Assembly (NCBI GenBank): GCA_032622095.1
Contig: CP136069.1
Span: 35,500,194-35,564,193, forward strand
DNA: 64,000 nt
Source of the DNA: Siphonodentalium dalli
Lineage: Eukaryota; Mollusca; Scaphopoda; Gadilida; Siphonodentaliidae
Direction of reading: 5' to 3'
How positions within the stretch are numbered: position 1 is the stretch's first letter; the number at the start of each line of letters is the position of its first letter. A program made the position numbers and the translations under genes. Below the pieces are notes generated by a model. That model made no database searches. It saw only the letters and a program-made list of their open reading frames with translations, and was not told the origin of the DNA. Of the stretch, positions 1 through 12,900 are shown one piece after another.

Positions 1-885
1 TGATATGTTGGCAATTTTCTCATGCATATCGCGACACAAAAATTCTTATGATACAGAATGCTGGTGATATATGCACAAATTGAATAAAATTACTCATAGG
101 AAACATTTAACTTCAAGTTTTTATCAGCCGATATTTATTACTGATTATTTGTTTGCATCATGTTGTATTTATAATTAATACTAAATACTAGAATTCTCAA
201 AATAGTTTACTACACCAGGCATATTCACCATATTTACAAACTATTTGTATGTCACCTTGGGAATGCCCCTTCATTCCTAGATATGGGATCTGCATGGGAA
301 ATCTCGAGCTGTCAATCTGAAAAATTGTCATTAGTTTTTAACACTGCCATGACTGGAGCTTCCTGAAATTATGCGAAAACCCTGTGCCAATGCATTCTCT
401 TCTATAAGCAAGTCTCCCATAGGGCACCTCGCATATATAAAAGAATACATTGGCCTAACAATATTTACCTTGACCTTGTAGACCAGTGCATTCTCTTATA
501 TATGCGAGCCCCCCCCCTATGGCAGACTCGCATATATAAGAGAATGGACTGGCAGAGGTTATTTAATGCTGCACCAGCGTGGCTCCCATCATGAAAAGGT
601 TAAAGAGACTGGCTAATAGAGGGTTATATTTATTCTCCTTGAAAATTGCTCCATCATTTTAGACAGAATAAAATGGCTAGTTATGTGACTGGTCAAATAC
701 TAATAGGGGCGTTAACAATAAATACAATTCAAACTGGAATTGAAATTATTTAATCCAATTGTTTTTGCCATGATTAAATTTGTCCAATTTCTAAAAATAA
801 ATCAACTGCAAAAAAGCCAACTTTTCGGGGCATGTGTGGCCTAAAAGCCTTTTATTGATTATTCTAAATCAAAGTCTTTATACAG
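1..885. other. Intron upstream of exon a; no exon seen
   Basis: AT-rich DNA leading to the acceptor at 885. Apart from the palindrome-containing element at about 352-595 I see no coding sequence, RNA gene or other organised feature. It is presumably an intron of the VWA5A-like gene, because exon a starts in phase 0 with an acceptor. Confidence 0.6.
352..595 (+). mobile_element. MITE-like element with TATATATGCGAG / CTCGCATATATA arms (copy 1)
   Basis: It contains 'GCATTCTCTT...CTCCCATAGGGCACCTCGCATATATA' and then a second, partly inverted set ('CATTCTCTTATATATGCGAG...CTCGCATATATAAGAGAATG'), so it can fold into hairpins. An inverted second copy lies at about 51120-51363, sharing the outer ends (GGAGCTTCCTGAAA against TTTTAGGAAGCTCC). 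Boundaries are approximate. No ORF; probably a non-autonomous DNA element of unknown superfamily. Confidence 0.6.
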
Positions 886-994
886 GTTAAGCTTGCTGAC
901 GCTTTCGACTTCGATCACGACATCACACTGAATATCTTCTATGAAGAGTCACATCAGCCACATGCTGTGTTTGAAGCGGGTCATACGGATAAAA
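886..994 (+). CDS. VWA5A: VWA5A-like exon a (linker before VWA)
   Basis: Acceptor TTTATACAG ends at 885 and donor GTAAGT starts at 995. The 109 nt read [20 protein letters not shown] onwards and end HTDK plus one base (phase 1). This matches the acidic strand that precedes the VWA domain in VWA5 proteins, where a DFDxDIxL-like stretch is usual. The exon starts in phase 0, so an upstream coding exon is required; none is visible in 1-885. Confidence 0.8.
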
Positions 995-3900
995 GTAAGT
1001 TTGATTACAATTGGACTATTTTTAGGATAGAATTAAATAAAATAGAAAAAAAATTTATCAACCTCGTCCTCTAAATTCTATTTGAGCCTCGGTAAACCTC
1101 GGCTCAAATCGAATTTAGTGAACTCGGTTGATAAATTCCGTATAAACTAGAAACTCATGTGAGATCCTCTATTTATGGGTGAAGTATATATTTCTCGAAG
1201 AAAAATACAGTCATGAATAAATATTATTTGTAGTGACGCTGTGGTCCAGTTGTTAGTGTGCTCAAGTTGTAGCATCATGCTTTTGAATCCCACTCTCTGC
1301 CATAAAACGTCAAATTCTGATTTGATTGTCTTTCGCAAGTGATCTAATACTAGTTGTGGCAGGCGACTTACCTGTTAATCTATTATCCAGTCAGGAGTCA
1401 ATGGATATTGTCAGTACGCTAATCCTGATGCGATCATTAGCTGTGAGGATGCATGGGTAATTAATATTCAATGACCGGGGTAATAATCATGTAAAGCGTA
1501 TTGAAACATTTACTGTGGAACGTGCTATATAAATGCATCGATTATTATCATTATTAATATGTTTAATACCTCCATAAACCTATAAACTAACATATCATTG
1601 TTTTGTTTCCAGCTGGTCTGCTCACAATGGATGCTGCCATGCTCAACTTTTTCCCAAAAGTGGAGGGGACGGTAGATCCTTCAGCGAAAGAATTCATCTT
1701 CCTTATTGATAGATCAGGTGAGGTTAACATTTCAGATGAGGTGAGGTTAACATTTCAGATGAGGTGAGGTTAACATTTCAGATCAGGTGAGGTTAACATT
1801 TCAGATCAGGTGAGGTTAACATTTCAGTCTCTTATTGATAGATCAGGTGAGGTTAACATTTCAGCCTCTTATTGATAGATCAGGTGAAGTTAACATTTCA
1901 GATCAGGTGAGGTTAACATTTCAGATCAGGTGAGGTTATCACTTCAGATCAGGTGAGGTTAACATTTCAGCCTCTTATTGATAGATCAGGTGAGGTTAAC
2001 ATTCCAGATCAGGTGAGGTTAACATTTCAGATCAGGTGAGGTTAACATTTCAGATCAGGTGAGGTTAACACTTCAGATCAGGTGAGGTTAACATTTCAGC
2101 CTCTTATTGATAGATCAGGTGAGGTTAACATTTCAGCCTCTTATTGATAGATCAGGTGAGGTTAACATTTCAGCCTCTTATTGATAGATCAGGTGAGGTT
2201 AACATTTCAGATCAGGTGAGGTTAACATTTCAGCCTCTTATTGATAGATCAGGTGAGGTTAACATTTCAGATCAGGTGAGGTTAACATTTCAGATCAGGT
2301 GAGGTTAACATTTCAGCCTCTTATTGATAGATCAGGTGAGGTTAACATTTCAGCCTCTTATTGATAGATCAGGTGAGGTTAACATTTCAGCCTCTTATTG
2401 ATAGATCATGTGAGGTTAACATTTCAGATCAGGTGAGGTTAACATTTCAGCCTCTTATTGATAGATCATGTGAGGTTAACATTTCAGCCTCTTATTGATA
2501 GATCATGTGAGGTTAACATTTCAGATCAGGTGAGGTTAACATTTCAGCCTCTTATTGATAGATCATGTGAGGTTAACATTTCAGCCTCTTATTGATAGAT
2601 CAGGTGAGGTTAACATTTCAGATCATGTGAGGTTAACATTTCAGCCTCTTATTGATAGATCATGTGAGGTTAACATTTCAGCCTCTTATTGATAGATCAG
2701 GTGAGGTTAACATTTCAGCCTCTTATTGATAGATCAGGTGAGGTTAACATTTCAGATCAGGTGATGTTAACATTTCAGATCAGGTGAGGTTAACATTTCA
2801 GATCAGGTGAGTTTAACATTTCAGCCTCTTATTGATAGATCATGTGAGGTTAACATTTCAGATGAGGTGAGGTTAACATTTCAGCCTCTTATTGATAGAT
2901 CAGGTGAGGTTAACACTTCAGATCAGGTGAGGTTAACATTTCAGCCTCTTATTGATAGATCATGTGAGGTTAACATTTCAGCCTCTTATTGATAGATCAT
3001 GTGAGGTTAACATTTCAGCCTCTTATTGATAGATCATGTGAGGTTAACATTTCAGATCAGGTGAGGTTAATATTTCAGCCTCTTATTGATAGATCATGTG
3101 AGGTTAACATTTCAGCCTCTTATTGATAGATCAGGTGAGGTTAACATTTCAGCCTCTTATTGATAGATCAGGTGAGGTTAACATTTCAGCCTCTTATTGA
3201 TAGATCAGGTGAGGTTAACATTTCAGCCTCTTATTGATAGATCAGGTGAGGTTAACATTTCAGCCTCTTATTGATAGATCAGGTGAGGTTAACATTTCAG
3301 CCTCTTATTGATAGATCAGGTGAGGTTAACATTTCAGCCTCTTATTGATAGATCAGGTGAGGTTAACATTTCAGCCTCTTATTGATAGATCAGGTGAGGT
3401 TAACATTTCAGATCAGGTGAGGTTAACATTTCAGCCTCTTATTGATAGATCATGTGAGGTTAACATTTCAGATCAGGTGAGGTTAACATTTCAGCCTCTT
3501 ATTGATAGATCATGTGAGGTTAACATTTCAGCCTCTTATTGATAGATCATGTGAGGTTAACATTTCAGATCAGGTGAGGTTAACATTTCAGCCTCTTATT
3601 GATAGATCAGGTGAGGTTAACATTTCAGCCTCTTATTGATAGATCAGGTGAGGTTAACATTTCAGCCTCTTATTGATAGATCATGTGAGGTTAACATTTC
3701 AGATCAGGTGAGGTTAACATTTCAGATTAGGTGAGGTTAACATTTCAGCCTCTTATTGATAGATCAGGTGAGGTTAACATTTCAGCCTCTTATTGATAGA
3801 TCATGTGAGGTTAACATTTCAGCCTCTTATTGATAGATCAGGTGAGGTTAACATTTCAGATGAGGTGAGGTTAACATTTCAGATCAGGTGAGGTTAACAT

Positions 3901-6900
3901 TTCAGATCAGGTGAGCTTAACATTTCAGCCTCTTATTGATAGATCAGGTGAGGTTAACATTTCAGCCTCTTATTGATAGATCAGGTGAGGTTAACATTTC
4001 AGTCTCTTATCGATAGATCAGGTGAGGTTAACATTTCAGCCTCTTATTGATAGATCAGGTGAGGTTAACAGTTCAGCCTCTTATTGATAGATCAGGTGAG
4101 GTTAACATTTCAGCCTCTTATTGATAGATCAGGTGAGGTTAACAGTTCAGCCTCTTATTGATAGATCAGGTGAGGTTAACATTTCAGATCAGGTGAGGTT
4201 AACATTTCAGCCTCTTATTGATAGATCAGGTGAGGTTAACATTTCAGATGAGGTGAGGTTAACATTTCAGATCAGGTGAGGTTAACATTTCAGATCAGGT
4301 GAGGTTAACACTTCAGATCAGGTGAGGTTAACATTTCAGATGAGGTGAGGTTAACATTTCAGCCTCTTATTGATAGATCAGGTGAGGTTAACACTTCAGA
4401 TCAGGTGAGGTTAACATTTCAGATGAGGTGAGGTTAACATTTCAGCCTCTTATTGATAGATCAGGTGAGGTTAACATTTCAGATGAGGTGAGGTTAACAT
4501 TTCAGATCAGGTGAGGTTAATTTCTGTCTCTTTTCGTAACCCTTTCTATAGCATTTCATGACCACAGAATATGAATTCTTTTGCATTTTTATTTATTATC
4601 TTTTCCGATGTATGTCGTCTCCTTTTATTAAAGCTTTTTTTAGCTCAACTTTACTTTGTAAAGTTTGAGCTATTGCAGTGGGTTGGTGTTCGTTGTCCGT
4701 GCGTCAACAATTATCTTTGGCTCACCCAACAGGCTTGCATCCCTCATACGATTATCATCAAACTTCATATGGATCTTCAATGTTTTCAAAATTTACAGTC
4801 ATGTTTAGGTCATATCTCTCATTCGATCATCACCAAACCTCATATTTATCTTCTGGGTGACCTCTAGATGGGAGCCATCAATTTTATCAGAATTTTTTTT
4901 TAAAACAAGGCCGCCAGCAGCCATCTTGGATTTCAAATTTGAATCAATCGGCACAGCCTGCAGCCTGCATTTATTGGAGAAATGTTTTGAAAATTTACAG
5001 GCATGTTTATGATCATCTCCAGATTGGAGCTATAAAATTTTAGCTATTTTCAATGAAAAACATGGCCGCAGGCAGCCATCTTGATGTTTACTCTTTGCAT
5101 GACTGAATCCTTTGACACACCTTACAGACCACATCCCTCTTCTAATTGCCCCCAAACTTCATATGGATATTCGGGGTGATCTCTAGATGGGAGCCATCAA
5201 TTATTTCTTAAATTTGTTATAAAACATGGCTGCCAGCAGCCTCTTGGATTTTGCTCTTTGTATGACTAAATGCTTTGGTGCACCCTACAGGTTACATCTC
5301 TCACCCGATCATCACCAAACGTCATGTTGATCTTCGGGTGACCTCTAGATGGGAGCTTACCATTTTTCAGAAATTCGTCAAAAACATGGCTGCCAGCAAC
5401 CATCTTGGATTTCAAATTTGAATCCATCAGCACAGCCAGCAGCCCGCATTTATTGGAGAATTGTTTTGAAAATTTGCAGGCATGTTTAGAATGACCTCCA
5501 GATGTGAGCCATCGTATTTGAATTTTTTTTTTTATGAAAACATGGCCGCCACCAGCCATCTTGGAGTTTACTCTTTCACCCTACAGACCACATCCATCAT
5601 CTGATCATCACCAAACTTTATATTGATCTTCACGGTGTCTTCTAGATAGAAGCCATAAATTTTTTCCAAAATCCATAGAAAAACATGGCTCCCAGCAGCC
5701 ATCTTGGACTTGACTCTTTGCATGACTAAATCCTTCAGGCCACATCCCTCATCCGACCATCACCAAACTCCATATGGATCATCGGGATGACATATAGATG
5801 GGACTCATCGATTATTTCCGACATTTGTTAAAAAACCTAGCTGCCAGTGGCCATCTTGGATTTTACTCTTTGCTTAACTAAATCCTTTGGCACACCCTAC
5901 ACTACAGGCGACATCCTTCATCCAATCATCACCAAACTTCATATGGATCTTCAGGGTGACAAAATAAATTTCTCAGACACCTGCCTTCTCATAAAAATAT
6001 GGGCTACTGAGTGCTTTTTATGGCCCAATGAAAATATAATTTATACATTATCCTGCTGCTCGGATTCACGAATGTGATGTCCATGATCTCACGGCCATAA
6101 ATCTACCTAGACGCAATTCAACTTGTATTTGATATTTCCCTTTGTTATTGCTGAAAAAAATAAAAAATTTTGGTTGTTTAATCGGTATATACTTGGATTG
6201 TACAATAGACCTTTACATTGATATTGTGTTATCATTTAATCATGAGAAGAGATCTGTCTTTAACCCTTTAATGACTATATTATCACTGACAGAACATTTA
6301 GGTATATAGCATGGTCTAAGGCTTGTTATGTGATAATTCTCTCCAAATGAATGAATGGGATCTGCATAATATCAAACCACCCTCAAATTGAATAATAGAC
6401 TATTCCAAAGTATACTTTCGTAACTAGATGGGAGAAGCCTGTCAGTAATGAAGGGGATGTTTTTTTCAGGATCTATGGGTGGAGAGAAGATTAAGAGTGC
6501 CCGAGAAGCCTTGTTACTCTTCCTGAAAAGCTTGCCGATCGGTTGCCACTTTAATGTGATAGGGTTTGGCAGTGAATATAGAGCCATGTTTAATAAGTAA
6601 GTGTTTTTGCTGTACTTGTATTTTGATCTGTAACTTTTGCTAAAGATTTGCTTTAGGTCAACTTACAGTATTATTACAGTACAGTACTTACAGACTTACT
6701 ATGTCAAAACTTTGTTGTAAGATGATTGTGGTAGAAGATTTGATTGTTAATTTCATTCCTGATATGGGAGCCGAGAGATTTCATGTTGTGTACTGTCATA
6801 ATATACCCCATCAAACAAAGTGATTGATTGGGAGTGTGTCAGAAGATTCTTGAAAAGCTTGCAGATCAGTTGCCATTTCTATACCAAATACTCATTGGCA

Positions 6901-9900
6901 AATAGTTCCCTTAGGAAATGTTGGGAAATGTTCAGATAATGAGTTAAATATTGTCCATTTTCCTATTTAACCCTATAGTTATTCAATATATACAGTAATG
7001 CTCTAAATAATTGACTCCTTAACCACAGCAGATTTATGGGTAATTTTTTCAGGATTTAGTTGGAAATATGGCTTTTTGCCATTCATCGGGAAGCTCTCAC
7101 TGAGAGCTTTCCAATGAATTGCAACAAGCCATATTTCCAACTAAATCCTGAAAAATTACCCATAAAACCGCTGTGGTTAAGGAGTCGATTATTTAGGGCA
7201 TTACAATAGCACGCCTTCTCTACTTGTATTATCTGTTTGCCTATTTTTCCTGAAATTCAGTAGTTCATACAAACATACATACATACATACATACATACAT
7301 ACATACTTTACAGCCTGATGTTATAATCTGAATAAAAGTGCCCATTCACACGGCTGTTATGCACTCAGACTGCCAACCAACCAGCCCTATAGACTTGTAG
7401 ACTTGCATTTTGATCTTGACCTTTTGACCTTTGCGGTAAAGATGAACAATGGTAGAATTGTATACGTACTGTATGAGATAACTCAAGAAAATAGTTTGGC
7501 AATCTTTCCAATGCTTTGAAACTAGTATCTATAATATATCTTTTTGCAATATAGTTTATCCCAATCTGTTCTGATTGTATCCCATATTTTTTGCAGCGGC
7601 AGCCTAGTGTATAATGAAGAAAATCAGAAATTTGCGGCTAAAGACCAGGCTAATATAGGGGCAGATTTGGGAGGAACAGAAATTTTAGAGCCGATGAAAT
7701 TCATCTGCCGGAATGATCCCGTGCAAGGCTGTCAGCGGGAGGTAGGGAGATCTACCTAGAATGACCAGTTTGTAAACTGTTTTTGCATGAATTTGTTATG
7801 ACGATGAGTGCAATAATGTTAACATACAGTAATGCCCTAAATAATCGACTCCTTAACCACAGTAGAATTATGGGTAACTTTTCAGGATTTAGTCGGAAAT
7901 ACGGCTTGTTACCCATAATTCTGCTGTGGTTAAGGAGTCGATTATTTAAGGCATTGCTCTATTCATGTCATTGTCTCTTTCCATGCTCGTTGCACATTTC
8001 GAAAACTGTAGCTTTTTATAACTGAATTGGAGAATCTATTTAGTATAGAATTGTGATTCAGGTAGAGTGATATATAGCAAGACATTTATGTTCACAGTTT
8101 ATATAGTCATCGAGTATCATGGTGTCAACATGAACAGTCTGTATTCTCCAAGGTCAAGACAGATTTTTTAGTGCAACTCTTTCAGTTTGAGATAGAGTAA
8201 TTTATAACAATCTTCTGTATTTTGCTTATAATTTATTCGTAACCTGTCAATACATGGAAAGCAATAAAACAATTGGTTACCACTTAGATTGGCCATTAGG
8301 TTATTTCCCGGTAATCTTAATCTGTGTCGGGCACTCTTCATTAACATGTTGTCAATATAGGCCGATCGCACAGTGAGGGGTCCATGATGAAGTAACCTAT
8401 TTTTGGTGTCACTTGGGGGTCGCGTGCCATATTTAATAGAGACGTCATTGATCCAAAACGGCGGTGCCCAGTAAGCCGCTGATGCTTAGACAAATTCACA
8501 TTCTATCGCTAGGCTTGATTGCCCAGAAATTCGAAGACGTTCGGTGCCATTTGACAGCATGCACTCAATGGGAAATAACTCTAAATTAACTAATCACACA
8601 AACACAGTCATAGTATATGCTTAGTTAATTTAGAGTTACTTCCAATTGAGTGTATTGTATTCGGCCAAATGGTATGGAATGTCCTCGAATTTATTGTTAA
8701 TCAAACCAAATGTCACCGACTTGAGTGACGGATTTGCTTTGTTTACTAGTGTCGTGTTTAGCCTTGTTGTTAGCTCAATCTGCATGTCGTTTGTTTGCTT
8801 TGTTTAGCATTTTATAATGCCATGGTCATTGGTTTCAACCACCACAGTAAAAGTACACGTGCGCCAGACTACACGCATAATCAACTAATTTTACGTGCGA
8901 GCCCAATAATATAAGCGCCAATTGCGTGCTGGCGTCTTGCTAGGTCGGTCCCTGGCAGGTGGATCTTGACCCCTTCATTGGAAGGAACCAGAAGCTAGAG
9001 TAATTTAATTATATTCATGGATCCTATAACTTTGGAAAGAAATTAAATACATTTGATTAAAAATGTCACTAACATCTTGTCATATAGCGAAATTACAGCC
9101 CCAAACTAATAATTTTCCGAATATTGGTTGTCATGGCAACTGGTCGCAATTTGGAAAATACCTACCCAAAATTTCTGGAAAATAAATTTTATAGACTACG
9201 GATGATCACCCATATATTATGAGTTGTCACGCGGAGAATTCTGCCCTGACAAATGGTCTGACACAGCATAAAATAAACACATAAATTGCTATAAAATGAT
9301 ATAAAAGTAAGCATTTCTGCAAACAATCTCATCTGTGAGTGATGTTTTCCCAAAAGAATCACGTCCCAAACGAGTTAAATTATCAAAAATAACTCTTATT
9401 TAGATTATCCCTTTCAACCCGAAAGACCAGAATACCGGTGCATTCCTTATATTCTTACAACCCGGGAGACCAGAACAACGCTACGGAAATAATACAATAT
9501 TTGACATGGAAATACAGCAAGTAAACGCACATATCAACTAGAATTGTACTTCTACTTTACACACATGACTCACATGTTTACCCCTGTGACTTCAGCAGAA
9601 AAACTGGTGACAGTTTCTTTGTGAATGCGCATATTGACATATTTTGAGAAAAAAGTTAGCTTTTTGTCATTGGCAAAGGAATGGAATTTTTTTAGAAATA
9701 TCGTGCATGTGCAGAGGCAGATTTTGAAAAAAGCTTTATACCTTCAGCAGTGGAGAAGAATTTCGCAGATATAGTCATATCTCATATATATTTTGAAGAC
9801 CTCTGTCTGTATGTATGTTTGTTTGTTTGTTTGTTTGTCTGTCTGTCATTAATACAAATCTACGATTCTCGACCGATCGGGACGAAACTTGGTACGTGTG

Positions 9901-12900
9901 TGTAGTTTGACCAGGCGGTGAACGTTGTCGTATTGGCATGCCCGTGCGGCGCCCGCTTCGCGCATGCGCAGACGAGATCTCGGAAACGGGTGGAGCTATC
10001 GACTTGAAATTTGGTATGTGAATGTATCTTGCCCCGGATACGAATTTTATCGGGTCGCCGAGCCCGTGCGACGCCAGCTTCGCGCATGCGCAGACCAGAT
10101 ATCGGAAACGGGTAGAGCTATCGACTTGAAATTTTGTTTTTGAAACGGGTGGAGCTATCGACTTGAAATTTGGTTTTTGAATAGCCCGGACAACGTCGGG
10201 CTCATCGGCTAGTCTCATATATATTTTGAAGACCTCTGTCTGTCTGTCTGTCTGTTTGTCTGTCATTAATACAAATCTACGATTCTCGACCGATCGGGAC
10301 GAAACTTGGTACGTGTGTGTAGTTTGACCAGGCGGTGGTCGTTGTCGTATTGGTGAGCCCGTGCGACGCCCGTGCAGCGCATGCGCAGACGAGATCTCGG
10401 AAACGGGTGGAGCTATCGACTTGAAATTTGGTATGTGAATGTATCTTGCCCCGAATACGAATTTTATCGGGTCGCCGAGCCCGTGCGACGCCAGCTTCGC
10501 GCATGCGCAGACGAGATCTCGGAAACGGGTGGAGCTATCGACTTGAAATTTGGTATGTGAATGTATCTTGCCCCGGATACGAATTTTATCGGGTCGCCGA
10601 GCCCGTGCGACGCCAGCTTCGCGCATGCGCAGACGAGATCTCGGAAACGGGTGGAGCTATCGACTTGAAATTTGGTATGTGAATGTATCTTGCCCCGGAT
10701 ACGAATTTTATCGGGTCGCCGAGCCCGTGCGACGCCAGCTTCGCGCATGCGCAGACGAGATCTCGGAAACGGGTGGAGCTATCGACTTGAAATTTGGTAT
10801 GTGAATGTATCTTGCCCCGGATACGAATTTTATCGGGTCGCCGAGCCCGTGCGACGCCAGCTTCGCGCATGCGCAGACGAGATCTCGGAAACGGGTGGAG
10901 CTATCGACTTGAAATTTGGTATGTGAATGTATCTTGCCCCGGATACGAATTTTATCGGGTCGCCGAGCCCGTGCGACGCCAGCTTCGCGCATGCGCAGAC
11001 GAGATCTCGGAAACGGGTGGAGCTATCGACTTGAAATTTGGTTTTTGAATAGCCCGGACAACGTCGGGCTCATCGGCTAGTCTCATATATATTTTGAAGA
11101 CCTCTGTTTGTTTGTCTGTCTGTCTGTCTGTCATTAATACAAATCTACGATTCTCGACCGATCGGGACGAAACTTGGTACGTGTGTGTAGTTTGACCAGG
11201 CGGTCGTCGTTGTCGTATTGGCGAGCCCGGGCGGCGCCCGCTTCGCGCATGCGCAGACGAGATCTCGGAAACGGGTGGAGCTATCGACTTGAAATTTGGT
11301 ATGTGAATGTATCTTGCCCCGGATACGAATTTTATCGGGTCGCCGAGCCCGTGCGACGCCAGCTTCGCGCATGCGCAGACGAGATCTCGGAAACGGGTGG
11401 AGCTATCGACTTGAAATTTGGTATGTGAATGTATCTTGCCCCGGATACGAATTTTATCGGGTCGCCGAGCCCGTTCGACGCCAGCTTCGCGTATGCGCAG
11501 ACCAGATCTCGGAAACGGGTAGAGCTATCGACTTGAAATTTCGGGCTGGGTAGAGCTATCGACTTGAAATTTGGTTTTTGAATAGCCCGGACAACGCCAG
11601 CTTCGCGCATGCGCAGACGAGATCTCGGAAACGGGTGGAGCTATCGACTTGAAATTTTTGTATGTGACGAGATCTCGGAAACGGGTGGAGCTATCGACTT
11701 GAAATTTGGTTTTTGAATAGCCCGGACAACGTCGGGCTCATCGGCTAGTCTATTATATATTTTGGAAGATCTGTGTGTTTGTGTGTGTGTGTGTAATCAA
11801 TGAACTCGAAAACGGCTGACCCGATTTCGATGAAACTTGGTATGTGGGGGTATTTTCGGCCGGGGAGTGACATAGGCATATTAATTTGCCCGTGCGACGT
11901 CACCTTGACCTTGAAATCGGGTAATTTCAAGGTCAAACGCCCGAATATCACGGGATTTCGATGAAACTTGGTATGTGGGGGTACTTTCGTATGGGGAGTC
12001 TCATAAGCATATTCATTTGCCCGTGCGCAACGTGACCTTGACCTTAAAATCGGGTCAATTCAAGGTCAAATCGCGAATTATGAAGGGATTTCGACGATAT
12101 TTGATACATAGGGTTACTTTTGTCCACTGGGTGTTTTGGACGGGTCGAGTCATGAGCCCGACCTAACCTTGACCTTCAAAATTATCAATTCAAGGTCAAA
12201 TCGGGTAAAACCGGATGGATTTCGACGGGTACTTTTGTCGGGTACTTTTGTCCGGGCAGTGTTTTGGACGGGTAAAATCGTGACCCCACTTGACCTTGAC
12301 CTTCAAAATGGACAATTCAAGGTCAAAGCCCGGACGAAGTCGGGTCACTTTCTAGTATATATATATATAGAAATTATAACACCCAAGTGACGTGTTTCTC
12401 GTTGAGCAATAACAAATTTCCAATAGAATTTCTGATCGAAACACTATTTAAACAATTTATTGAAGGGTCTGTGCATTATAGATATCTTAGAGTTCATTGG
12501 AACTCGATCTGTCCGCATGTGCAGGTGATATGGCCCACATGTTCTTGATACAGATTATGGCACAGTGTTTTTTCACTCAGTACTGGTGGAATGTGGCTAG
12601 TGAAAATAAACCAGTATACATTGTCTACAATCTCACAAACAATTGTAACTGTTTATTTTTTCGTTGATGGCGGCAGCATAATAAGCGACGTCGCCATAAG
12701 GGCGATTATATCAGGAGCTGCAGGTAGGAAATATCTTATGTTCAGGCCTGGTGCTCAGGTTGAAAGGTTCAGATTTCTTGGGTCAGTAAAATATTGAACT
12801 CTCAGAAATTTTGTTGGGAAGCTTTAGCTTGCATGGAGAAACTGTAGAGCATAATGCAGATGTAGCCAAATTTTGGGAAAGGCATACAGCCAACACTCAT

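Noticed and set aside
2807-3542. LIDRS-repeat ORFs in the minisatellite as a repetitive protein
   Set aside because: They exist only in short stretches where the 37- and 23-bp units keep frame; stops interrupt elsewhere. The LIDRS comes from copying the end of exon b.
9775-10626. 283-aa minus-strand ORF ([17 protein letters not shown]...)
   Set aside because: It is a read-through of the 122-bp Helitron core repeats across two elements. The translation is itself repetitive and starts recur at the repeat period.
12515-12655. Minus-strand open stretch with [11 protein letters not shown] and a stop as a terminal exon
   Set aside because: No recognisable domain, and the sequence before it is purine-rich, not a plausible acceptor.
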